In this document: in pieces, positions 1 through 5,215 of the stretch | Numbering within the stretch: the first letter of the stretch is position 1 | How the letters are laid out: every line of letters starts with the position of its first letter | Source of the DNA: Hydrogenimonas sp. | GTDB taxonomy: Bacteria; Campylobacterota; Campylobacteria; Campylobacterales; Hydrogenimonadaceae | Direction of reading: 5' to 3' | Assembly (NCBI RefSeq): GCF_029933015.1 | Contig: NZ_JAOZOZ010000110.1 | Span: 1 to 5,215 of the forward strand | DNA: 5,215 bases | The notes under the pieces: model-generated | Seen by the model: only the letters and a program-made list of their open reading frames with translations | Databases searched by the model: none | Told to the model about the DNA's origin: nothing | Position numbers and translations under genes: made by a program

Positions 1-1556
1 TTGACGCCGAACCATTTGTTGAGTCCGCGTCTGTCGATCTTGTGCTGCACCATCTCCCAGATACCGTGGGTTCCCAGGATCGCCGTCAGCATGGATGCCA
101 GGATACCGATGCTCATCGTGATGGCGAACCCTTTGATCGGGCCGGTACCGTAGGCATAGAGCACGACGGCGGCGATCAGCGTGGTGATGTTGGCGTCCAA
201 AATGGCGCTGAAGGCGTTGGCGTAGCCCTGCTCGATCGCTTTGGCGACGCTTTTGCCCTCATACAGCAGTTCCCGGATCCGTTCGTTGATGATGACGTTG
301 GCGTCCACCGCCATACCCACCGTCAGGACGATACCCGCCATCCCCGGCAGGGTGAGCGTCGCCCCGAAGAGCGCCATGACCGCCAGGATCAAAAAGAGGT
401 TCACGATCAGCGCCACGTCGGCGATGGCTCCCGCGATGCCGTAGTAGAGAATCATGAAAACGACGACGGCCAGGAAGCCCGTGATCAGCGCGATCATCGA
501 CGCCTTGATACTGTCGGCGCCGAGGCTTGGGCCCACGCTGCGTTTCTCCTCCATGAATACCGGAGCCAGCAGGGCGCCCGAACGCAGGGCGATCGCCACG
601 TCGTGGGCCTCCTTGACGCTGAAACCGCCGCTGATCTGACCGCTGCCGCCGCCGATGCGCTCGCGGATGACCGGCGCGCTGTAGACTTTGTTGTCGAGCA
701 CGACCGCCAGCCGCTTGCCGACGTTCTTTCCGGTGAAGTCGCCAAAGATCTGCGCACCCTGGGAGTTGAGGGAGAAGTTGATGACCGGCTGGTTGTTCTG
801 ATCGAACGCGACACGCGCATCGGTCAGCATCGAACCGTCGAGAATCGGAATCTCCTTGACCAGATATTTCCGGTGCGGATTCTGGGCATCCTGCAATATG
901 ACGTCACCGTACTTCGCCGCTTCGGCCGGCGTCATCTGATCGACACGGGCCGCCCGCTCCTCGTCGATCGCCATCAGCTGCAGGTGCGCCGCTTTGGCGA
1001 TCAGCTCGCGGATACGCTGCTCCTGCTCGGGCGTCTTGATGCCGGGCACCTCCACCAGGATCTTGTCGGCTCCCTGCTTGGCGACGGTCGGTTCCGCCAG
1101 ACCGAACTGGTCGAGACGGTTTCGGATCGTGTCGACCGCCTGGGTGATGGCGTACTTCTTGACCGACTCGATCTCCTGGGGCGTCAGTGAGACCGTATAC
1201 TTCAGCCCCTCTTTCTGGACGGCGATCCCTTCGATCTTTTTCAGGATTTCGTCCATCTTGGGCATGTCGTCTTTGTCGAGCAGCTCGAAAGAGATCTTGC
1301 CGTCACGTACCTTGAACTCGTCGATGATCAGATCCTCATCTTCCGCCGCATATTTGATCGAAGAGGCCAGGGATTTGATTTTCGATTTGATCGCCTCGTC
1401 GGTATCGACACCAAGAAGCATGTGCAGACCACCCTGCAGATCGAGACCGAGAGTGATTTTGGAGCCTTTCTCCAGATTCAGAAGCGACGGCGCGGAGAGC
1501 GCCAGACCGAAAATCGCCGCGGCGATGAAGATGACGACGCGGTAATTAAGCTTCAT
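1..1556 (-). CDS. secD: Protein translocase subunit SecD (3' end off the left edge)
   Basis: SecD is an inner-membrane subunit of the SecDF-YajC complex, which uses the proton motive force to complete protein export through SecYEG. The visible 518 codons start with MKLNYRVVIF and a first membrane segment (about residues 7-26). The conserved stretch LGLDLQGGLHMLLGVD follows, then a large periplasmic domain with RNRLDQFGLAEPTV and LVEVPGIKTPEQ. From about residue 350 there is a cluster of five hydrophobic segments. SVGPSLGADSI precedes TM2, and the signature LPGMAGIVLTVGMAVDANV places the conserved membrane Asp at D418. Family members in this lineage are about 525 residues long, so only a few C-terminal residues should be missing. 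The start ATG (1554-1556) lies inside the end of yajC, an 11-bp overlap, and GAGG abuts the ATG directly, so translational coupling to yajC is likely. secF is expected next, beyond the window. Identification is very secure. Confidence 0.97.
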   Translation of the reverse strand, partial: MKLNYRVVIFIAAAIFGLALSAPSLLNLEKGSKITLGLDLQGGLHMLLGVDTDEAIKSKIKSLASSIKYAAEDEDLIIDEFKVRDGKISFELLDKDDMPKMDEILKKIEGIAVQKEGLKYTVSLTPQEIESVKKYAITQAVDTIRNRLDQFGLAEPTVAKQGADKILVEVPGIKTPEQEQRIRELIAKAAHLQLMAIDEERAARVDQMTPAEAAKYGDVILQDAQNPHRKYLVKEIPILDGSMLTDARVAFDQNNQPVINFSLNSQGAQIFGDFTGKNVGKRLAVVLDNKVYSAPVIRERIGGGSGQISGGFSVKEAHDVAIALRSGALLAPVFMEEKRSVGPSLGADSIKASMIALITGFLAVVVFMILYYGIAGAIADVALIVNLFLILAVMALFGATLTLPGMAGIVLTVGMAVDANVIINERIRELLYEGKSVAKAIEQGYANAFSAILDANITTLIAAVVLYAYGTGPIKGFAITMSIGILASMLTAILGTHGIWEMVQHKIDRRGLNKWFGV

Positions 1557-1830
1557 CCTCGAACTTTCTCGCTACGTAATCGGGTACGAGTTTGACGATG
1601 CAATCGTCGTTAAGCTTGACTTTGATAAAATCCTCTTCCGGTTTGACCACTTCGGCGATCAGGCCGCCTGTCGTGACGATCTTGTCACCCTTTTTCAAAG
1701 AAGCGATCATCTCCTTGTGCTGTTTCGCCTGCTTCTGCTGCGGACGGATCACCAGAAAATAGAAGATCGCGAAGAGAATCAGAAGCGGAAACAATGAAGC
1801 CAGAACTCCACCTTGCGCTGCATCTTGCAT
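1546..1830 (-). CDS. yajC: Sec translocon accessory protein YajC
   Basis: This 94-residue protein is a small single-pass inner-membrane partner of SecD and SecF. A short N-terminus (MQDAAQGG) leads into one hydrophobic segment at about residues 9-28, ending in the family hallmark RPQQKQ (R29-Q34). A cytoplasmic domain follows, with LKKGDKIVTTGG at about 45-56 (the conserved G-D-x-V-x-T-x-G-G turn), and an acidic tail ends in FEDEA. Length is normal for YajC (about 85-115 residues). The start at 1830 is supported by AAGGA six bases upstream. The gene overlaps secD by 11 bp and is divergent from lnt with only 15 bp between start codons. The order yajC-secD matches the usual Sec operon. Confidence 0.96.
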   Translation of the reverse strand: MQDAAQGGVLASLFPLLILFAIFYFLVIRPQQKQAKQHKEMIASLKKGDKIVTTGGLIAEVVKPEEDFIKVKLNDDCIVKLVPDYVARKFEDEA

Positions 1831-1836
1831 AGAGTA

Positions 1837-1841
1837 TCCTT
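1837..1841 (-). promoter_or_regulatory. Ribosome binding site of yajC
   Basis: The minus strand reads AAGGA here, six bases before the yajC ATG. It occupies a third of the 15-bp gap between the divergent start codons and fixes the yajC start. Confidence 0.75.
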
Positions 1842-1845
1842 GTAC

Positions 1846-3090
1846 ATGAAATTTTTGATGCGATATTTTACCACCCCTACCATAAGTTTAGGCTTTCTTT
1901 CGGCGATCAGTGCCTCCACCTTCATCTATCTGTACCATTTCGGTACGCACTGGCCATGGCTGCAGGCGTTTTTGGGCACGATCGCCCTCCTTTCATGGCT
2001 TCTCCTGCCGCCCCGCGCCATGTTCTGGAGCGGCTTTTTCACCGGAGTTTTCTGGTTCTGGTGGATCGGCATGAGCTTCCGCTACTACGATCTGACCTGG
2101 ATGATCCCTTTTGTCATCTTCGCCGTGGGCCTCGTCTACGGCATCCTTTTTGGCCTCGTCGGCGCCCTGCCCCATCCCGCCTTTCGCGCCGTCGCCGTGG
2201 GCCTTCTGGAGTTCGTCCACCCTTTCGGCTTCGACTGGTTCCGCCCCGCCCTGATGTTCACGGGCTCCGTCCTGGGCGACCTGCTGTGGCAGCTCTGGCT
2301 GCTTCTGGCGATATTAACGATCGTTCTTTCATTCAAGCGCAGAGGCCGGTATCTGGCCTTTGCGCTTCTTTTTTTCACCATTCAGCACCCATCGAGAGGC
2401 GACCGGCATCCCGATCTCGAAGCGCTGAAACACTCCGTCCAGATCGTACAAACCAATATCGAACAGGACAAAAAGTGGCAGCCCCGCTATCGCAACGCCA
2501 TCGTGGAACTGAATCTCCACGCCATCCGTCTGGCGATGGAGAGCGGCAAAAAGGCGGTGATTCTTCCCGAAAGCGCCTTTCCCCTCTATCTCAACCACGA
2601 CATCGAACTGGTCGAAAAGCTGATCGATCTGAGCCGCCGTATCACGATCGTCACCGGCAGCCTCTACTACGAAAAGGAAAAATCCTACAACTCCACCTAC
2701 CTCTTCCGCGACGGCCGGATGCGCGTGATGCACAAAGTGGTGCTCGTACCCTTCGGAGAGGCGGTGCCGCTTCCCAAATGGATGGGCCGCTGGATCAACG
2801 ACATCTTTTTCGACGGCGCCAGCGACTACGTGACGGCCGCAAACCCCAGCGATTTCGAAATGGCCGGAAAGGTCTGGCGAAACGCCATCTGCTACGAAGC
2901 CACCAGCGACCGTCTCTACGAAGACGACCCGCAATACATGTGCGCCATGAGCAACAACGCCTGGTTCACCCCCTCCACCGAACCGACGCTCCAGCGCCTC
3001 CTGATGCGGCTACAGGCCCACCGCCACGGCACCGTCATCTTCCACGCCACCAACGGACCGGGGACGGGAGTGATCACACCTTATCAGTGA
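1846..3090 (+). CDS. lnt: Apolipoprotein N-acyltransferase (compact form)
   Basis: Lnt transfers an acyl chain from a phospholipid to the N-terminal cysteine of lipoproteins in the inner membrane. The 414-residue reading has a hydrophobic multi-pass N-terminal half (about residues 10-180) and a carbon-nitrogen hydrolase domain from about residue 196. It begins VQIVQTNIEQDKKW, where W211 appears to match E. coli W237. The triad is complete: E242 in ILPESAFP, K297 in MHKVVLVPFGE, and C349 in NAICYEAT. SNNAWF and ATNGPGTG follow. It is shorter than E. coli Lnt (512 residues) and lacks the C-terminal membrane helix; only 65 residues follow the catalytic Cys. Helicobacter and Campylobacter Lnt are similarly short. 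I prefer ATG 1846. ATG 1858 is an alternative, and neither has a clear Shine-Dalgarno sequence. A TTG at 1813 would extend into yajC and is unlikely. The stop codon lies inside the downstream repeat element. Confidence 0.93.
   Translation: MKFLMRYFTTPTISLGFLSAISASTFIYLYHFGTHWPWLQAFLGTIALLSWLLLPPRAMFWSGFFTGVFWFWWIGMSFRYYDLTWMIPFVIFAVGLVYGILFGLVGALPHPAFRAVAVGLLEFVHPFGFDWFRPALMFTGSVLGDLLWQLWLLLAILTIVLSFKRRGRYLAFALLFFTIQHPSRGDRHPDLEALKHSVQIVQTNIEQDKKWQPRYRNAIVELNLHAIRLAMESGKKAVILPESAFPLYLNHDIELVEKLIDLSRRITIVTGSLYYEKEKSYNSTYLFRDGRMRVMHKVVLVPFGEAVPLPKWMGRWINDIFFDGASDYVTAANPSDFEMAGKVWRNAICYEATSDRLYEDDPQYMCAMSNNAWFTPSTEPTLQRLLMRLQAHRHGTVIFHATNGPGTGVITPYQ
1865..1873 (-). promoter_or_regulatory. Candidate extended -10 promoter for yajC-secD, inside lnt
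   Basis: The minus strand reads TGGTAAAAT, matching the extended -10 pattern TGnTATAAT with one change. No convincing -35 box sits 16-18 bp upstream, which is common for housekeeping promoters in Campylobacterota and for extended -10 promoters generally. Transcription would start near 1858, giving a leader of about 28 bases that contains the AAGGA site. The box lies within codons about 7-10 of lnt, as it must given the 15-bp gap. This is motif evidence only. Confidence 0.5.
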
Positions 3091-3114
3091 AAAGTGAAAA
3101 ACTAAAAACTAAAA
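3087..3114 (+). repeat. Left heptamer array (4 units)
   Basis: Two tandem GTGAAAA units are followed by two tandem ACTAAAA units, in perfect 7-bp phase. The lnt stop codon TGA (3088-3090) is part of the first unit. Confidence 0.8.
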
Positions 3115-3123
3115 ATTGTGGAT

Positions 3124-3145
3124 GCCGCTACGCGGCTTTTATTTT
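3124..3145 (+). terminator. Candidate Rho-independent terminator of lnt
   Basis: Stem GCCGC (3124-3128) pairs with GCGGC (3132-3136) across a TAC loop and is followed by TTTTATTTT. The stem is short (5 bp, all G-C), but the U-rich tail is right for transcription leaving lnt. It sits 33 bases after the lnt stop, inside the palindromic element. Confidence 0.6.
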
Positions 3146-3152
3146 AATTAGT

Positions 3153-3158
3153 TATAAT
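3153..3158 (+). promoter_or_regulatory. Candidate -10 box for cysK
   Basis: A perfect TATAAT lies directly after the terminator-like hairpin and its AT-rich tail, 72 bases before the cysK ATG. There is no clear -35 box. A transcript from here would start near 3165 and carry the right heptamer array in its leader. It is the best promoter candidate for the cysK group, but it lies in AT-rich DNA where chance matches are easier. Confidence 0.5.
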
Positions 3159-3186
3159 AAAAAGGAGCGAAGCGACCATCCGTCAC

Positions 3187-3214
3187 TTTTAACTTTTCAC
3201 TTTTAGTTTTTCAC
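3187..3214 (-). repeat. Right heptamer array (4 units, inverted to the left array)
   Basis: Read on the minus strand from the outer end inward, the units are GTGAAAA, ACTAAAA, GTGAAAA and GTTAAAA, followed by a partial GTGAC. It uses the same unit types as the left array but in a different order, so the arms are related without being exact copies. It ends just before the cysK ribosome binding site. Confidence 0.8.
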
Positions 3215-3230
3215 TGAAAAAGGACAAATA

Positions 3231-4151
3231 ATGCATATCGCCAACGACGTCTCCGAACTGATCGGCAACACCCCGCTGGTCCGTCTCAACTTCGCATCAA
3301 AAGAAACAGGATGCACGATTCTGGGGAAATGCGAATTCATGAATCCCGGAGGATCGGTGAAGGACCGGATCGGGAAAAACATGATCGAGCGCGCCCTGGA
3401 GAGGGGTCTCATCGACAAAGAGAGTGTCATCATCGAACCGACCAGCGGCAACACGGGCATCGCCCTGGCGAGCATCTGCGCCGCCAAGGGGCTTCGTCTG
3501 ATCCTGACGATGCCCGAGTCGATGAGTCTCGAACGCCGAAAGCTTCTCAAAGCCCTGGGCGCCGAACTGGAGCTCACGCCGGCGGAAAAGGGGATGCGGG
3601 GGGCCATCGAAAGAGCCGAAACGCTCCAAAAAGAGCTCGACAACGCCGTCATTCTCCAGCAGTTCGAAAACCCCGACAACCCCGAAGCCCACCGTCACAC
3701 CACGGCCCTGGAGATCATCCGAAACACGGAGGGCAACGTCGATATCTTCGTCGCGGCGGTGGGAACGGGCGGTACGATCACGGGAACGGGTGAAACGCTC
3801 AAGGAGAGAATTCCCGGCATCCGTATCTATGCGGTCGAACCGGAAAAATCTCCCGTTCTCGCCGGCGGAAAACCGGGTCCCCACAAGATTCAGGGTATCG
3901 GTGCCGGCTTCGTTCCGAAGATTCTGGATACCGAAGTCTACGACGAGGTGATCGAAGTCTCCGATGCCGACGCCTTCGAGACAAGTCGCCGCATCGCGAA
4001 AGAGGAGGGGCTGCTGGTGGGGATCTCTTCGGGCGCCAATGTCTACGCGGCCATGCAGGTGGCGTCACGTCCGGAAAACCGCGGGAAAATCGTCGTCACG
4101 ATCCTCTGCGACACGGGCGAACGCTACCTCAGCACCGAACTGTTCGATTAG
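3231..4151 (+). CDS. cysK: Cysteine synthase (O-acetylserine sulfhydrylase)
   Basis: This cytoplasmic PLP enzyme makes L-cysteine from O-acetylserine and sulfide. The 306-residue protein has the whole family pattern: IGNTPLVRLN (11-20); NPGGSVKDR with PLP lysine K44; the substrate loop EPTSGNTGIAL (69-79); MPESMSLERRKLL; QQFENPDNPEAH; the phosphate-binding loop GTGGTITG (178-185); VEPEKSPVLAGGKPGPHKIQGIGAGFVP; and GISSGAN (264-270), which supplies the serine contacting the PLP ring nitrogen. Length and the C-terminal GERYLSTELFD are normal. AGGA lies six bases before the ATG. CysK and CysM are hard to separate by sequence; the motifs fit CysK-type O-acetylserine use better. The gene is not next to cysE. 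It heads a run of three co-directional genes and is preceded directly by the palindromic repeat, which holds its likely promoter. Confidence 0.95.
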   Translation: MHIANDVSELIGNTPLVRLNFASKETGCTILGKCEFMNPGGSVKDRIGKNMIERALERGLIDKESVIIEPTSGNTGIALASICAAKGLRLILTMPESMSLERRKLLKALGAELELTPAEKGMRGAIERAETLQKELDNAVILQQFENPDNPEAHRHTTALEIIRNTEGNVDIFVAAVGTGGTITGTGETLKERIPGIRIYAVEPEKSPVLAGGKPGPHKIQGIGAGFVPKILDTEVYDEVIEVSDADAFETSRRIAKEEGLLVGISSGANVYAAMQVASRPENRGKIVVTILCDTGERYLSTELFD

Positions 4152-4162
4152 AAACATTAAAA

Positions 4163-4170
4163 AAGGAGGT
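4163..4170 (+). promoter_or_regulatory. Strong ribosome binding site of the aminotransferase IV gene
   Basis: AAGGAGGT, a full match to the Shine-Dalgarno consensus, lies six bases before ATG 4177 in the 25-bp gap after cysK. It fixes the start at 4177 and excludes the longer in-frame reading that begins within cysK. Confidence 0.85.
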
Positions 4171-4176
4171 GTAACC

Positions 4177-4749
4177 ATGCTTTTTGAAACCATATGCATC
4201 CAAAACGGAGCCATTCAGCACCTCTCGCTGCATCAGAAGCGTCTGGACCGCAGCCAGGCGGCGCTTTTCGAAAACTTCGAGCCGATCGATCTGGGAAAGA
4301 TACTCCGTCCTCCGACAGGCACGGGGACTCTCAAATGTCGGGTTCTCTACGCAGAGAGACTTATCGACGTCACCTACGAACCCTACCGTCCCCGCAGCGT
4401 CAAAACACTCAGAATCGTAGAGTCGGATCTCGACTACGGCCACAAATTCCGCGACCGTGACACGATCGACGAACTCTTCGCCCAAAGGGGCGACGCCGAT
4501 GAGATCCTGATCGTGAAGAAGGGTCTCGTAACCGACACTTCCATCGCCAATGTCGCCTTCTTGAAAGAGAAGCGCTGGTACACCCCGAAAACTCCTCTGC
4601 TGCATGGTACCACCAGAGAGCGGCTGATCCGCAGCGGTTTTCTGATCCCCAGAGAGATCCGCGCCGAAGAGCTGGAGAGTTTCGAAGCTTTCGCCCTGCT
4701 CAACGCGATGATCGGATTCCAGCCTGTCAAACATGGTAAAATAGTCTGA
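4177..4749 (+). CDS. Class IV aminotransferase-fold protein (PabC-like)
   Basis: A 190-residue protein with the fold-type IV PLP pattern of 4-amino-4-deoxychorismate lyase and branched-chain aminotransferases. Visible are FETICIQNGAIQHLSLHQKR near the N-terminus (the ETI...G...L..H..R pattern); YGHKFRDR, with probable PLP lysine K90 and R94; DEILIVKKGLVTDTSIANVAF (about 108-128); and TPKTPLLHGTTRERLIRSG (136-154). It is shorter than typical 250-300 residue members, mainly because the small N-terminal domain is reduced. The usual glutamate of the E-x-S-x-x-N motif is aspartate (D120). In Campylobacterota a separate PabC is often missing or fused to PabB, so a role in p-aminobenzoate/folate synthesis is plausible but inferred; an amino-acid transaminase role is the alternative. 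The gene follows cysK by 25 bp and is probably in the same transcript. Confidence 0.82.
   Translation: MLFETICIQNGAIQHLSLHQKRLDRSQAALFENFEPIDLGKILRPPTGTGTLKCRVLYAERLIDVTYEPYRPRSVKTLRIVESDLDYGHKFRDRDTIDELFAQRGDADEILIVKKGLVTDTSIANVAFLKEKRWYTPKTPLLHGTTRERLIRSGFLIPREIRAEELESFEAFALLNAMIGFQPVKHGKIV
4734..4742 (+). promoter_or_regulatory. Possible extended -10 promoter before the last gene
   Basis: TGGTAAAAT, identical to the box proposed upstream of yajC, overlaps the last codons of the class IV aminotransferase gene. A start near 4749 would give a leader of about 26 bases to ATG 4775. No -35 match is seen. It may provide extra expression of the downstream gene inside the operon. Confidence 0.35.
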
Positions 4750-4774
4750 AAGTTACCACCGAAAAAGAGAAAAA

Positions 4775-5215
4775 ATGCTGATAGACATGATCAAAGAGAC
4801 CGAATTTCAGGAGATGATGGAAGCGCATATCAAGGACATGCTGCACTATATGCTCGACAGCGCCCAGCCTTTCGGCATTCTGTGCAATCTCGAACATGTC
4901 ACTTTCGAACCGCCTCTGCCCGAGGAGCTCGCCCATGCGCTGCAGGATGTGACCCTTTTCATGATCGCGGGCTACACCTTCGACAGCTTCGAAGTCGACG
5001 AGCATATCCTCTCCTTCGAGGCGGGCTTCGGTCCTCAGAATTTCGGAAGCGTCGTCAGCATGCCGATCCTGGCCGTTTTGCAGATTCTGGTGGAAGAGAC
5101 TCCCCTGCTGATCAACATGGCCCAGCCGATGCTCGAATACAGAAGCGAATCGGAAGAATCCGGCATCAAGAGTTCGCTGGAGAGTTTTCTGAGCAATCCG
5201 GAAAACAGGAAATTT
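4775..5215 (+). CDS. Small acidic protein, possibly SspB-like (3' end off the right edge)
   Basis: An open frame of 147 codons from ATG 4775 to the window edge, starting MLIDMIKETEFQEMMEAHIK. It has no signal peptide and no membrane segment. A helical N-terminus (about 5-30) leads to a strand-rich middle (about 35-105) with LCNLEHVTFEPPLP, VTLFMIAGYTFDSFEVDE, LSFEAGFGPQNFGSVVSMP and ILAVLQILVEE. A Ser/Glu-rich, probably flexible tail follows from about 121 (EYRSESEESG). I do not recognise it firmly. By eye the middle resembles E. coli SspB, the ClpXP adaptor, where a strand ending NARFGG is followed by a VSVPLAAVLAI-type segment and an acidic tail; this is inference. It lies 25 bp after the class IV aminotransferase gene. 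The ribosome site is weak (an AAGAG-like run). ATG 4787 is an alternative start. Confidence 0.8.
   Translation, partial: MLIDMIKETEFQEMMEAHIKDMLHYMLDSAQPFGILCNLEHVTFEPPLPEELAHALQDVTLFMIAGYTFDSFEVDEHILSFEAGFGPQNFGSVVSMPILAVLQILVEETPLLINMAQPMLEYRSESEESGIKSSLESFLSNPENRKF

Larger units (their letters stand above)
3084..3217. repeat. 134-bp imperfect palindromic element with heptamer-array arms
   Basis: The ends are a perfect 10-bp inverted repeat, TCAGTGAAAA at 3084-3093 and its complement at 3208-3217. Each arm is four heptamers. The inner parts also pair imperfectly: GTGGATG next to CCGCTACGCGG on the left, against CGAAGCGACCATCCGTCAC on the right. The middle is AT-rich (TTTTATTTTAATTAGTTATAAT), unlike the GC-rich genes around it. 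There is no coding potential. It could be a small non-autonomous mobile or dispersed repeat, or a structured 3'/5' region. I cannot tell its copy number from one window, and no target-site duplication is obvious. Confidence 0.6.

Noticed and set aside
42..1190. A 382-residue plus-strand open frame
   Set aside because: It lies opposite secD, whose minus-strand reading has all SecD motifs. The frame is a GC-rich shadow, full of His, Asp, Arg and Gln, with no recognisable domain.
2329..2934. A 201-residue minus-strand open frame inside lnt
   Set aside because: Antisense shadow of the lnt hydrolase domain; no ribosome site or family resemblance.
3161..3180. A ribosome site (AAAGGAG) for a small gene
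   Set aside because: No ATG, GTG or TTG start lies at suitable spacing, and no open frame follows; the sequence is part of the palindromic core.
1956..3206. A 416-residue plus-strand open frame overlapping lnt
   Set aside because: It is the shifted frame of lnt, rich in Arg, Pro and His. The lnt frame contains the complete catalytic triad. The overlapping frame also reads through the repeat element.
3084..3217. A CRISPR array
   Set aside because: The repeated units are 7 bp and contiguous, with no spacers, and the two arrays are inverted to each other.
3297..3884. A 195-residue minus-strand frame opposite cysK
   Set aside because: cysK is unambiguous on the other strand; this is a codon-bias shadow.
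4129..4734. A 201-residue minus-strand frame opposite the aminotransferase gene
   Set aside because: Shadow of a gene with clear motifs and a strong ribosome site.
3964..4749. A longer start for the class IV aminotransferase gene, within cysK
   Set aside because: The extra N-terminal 71 residues are an out-of-frame reading of the cysK end. A full Shine-Dalgarno sequence and a family-like N-terminus support ATG 4177.

Overview
The window looks like chromosomal DNA from a GC-rich member of the Campylobacterota (formerly Epsilonproteobacteria). Three things point there: yajC-secD transcribed divergently from a short, single-copy-style lnt, an arrangement I recall from Campylobacter; a compact Lnt close in length to Helicobacter/Campylobacter forms; and promoter-like TGGTAAAAT/TATAAT boxes without clear -35 elements. 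The lineage is inferred from gene content and order, and I do not name a genus.

Left part (1-1830, minus strand): the 3' side of a Sec accessory operon, yajC followed by secD with an 11-bp overlap. secD runs off the left edge only a few codons before its expected end, and secF would normally follow outside the window. The products form the membrane part of the SecDF-YajC complex that helps pull proteins through SecYEG using the proton motive force.

Middle (1846-3090, plus strand): lnt, apolipoprotein N-acyltransferase, the last step of lipoprotein maturation. Only 15 bp separate its start codon from that of yajC, so each gene's promoter must lie inside the other's coding sequence. The lnt stop codon lies inside a 134-bp AT-rich imperfect palindrome (3084-3217). 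Its two arms are tandem heptamers of the GTGAAAA/ACTAAAA type, and its core carries a terminator-like hairpin and a perfect TATAAT box.

Right part (3231-5215, plus strand): a tightly spaced series of cysK (O-acetylserine sulfhydrylase, cysteine synthesis), a 190-residue class IV aminotransferase-fold protein (PabC-like), and the first 147 codons of a small acidic protein open at the right edge. I noticed a resemblance of this last protein to the ClpXP adaptor SspB. The spacing (25 bp each) suggests co-transcription, probably starting inside the palindromic element, with a possible extra internal promoter before the last gene.

All gaps between genes are under 150 bp. The only one of note is the repeat-bearing gap between lnt and cysK. 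I saw no tRNA, rRNA, CRISPR array, transposase or phage gene.
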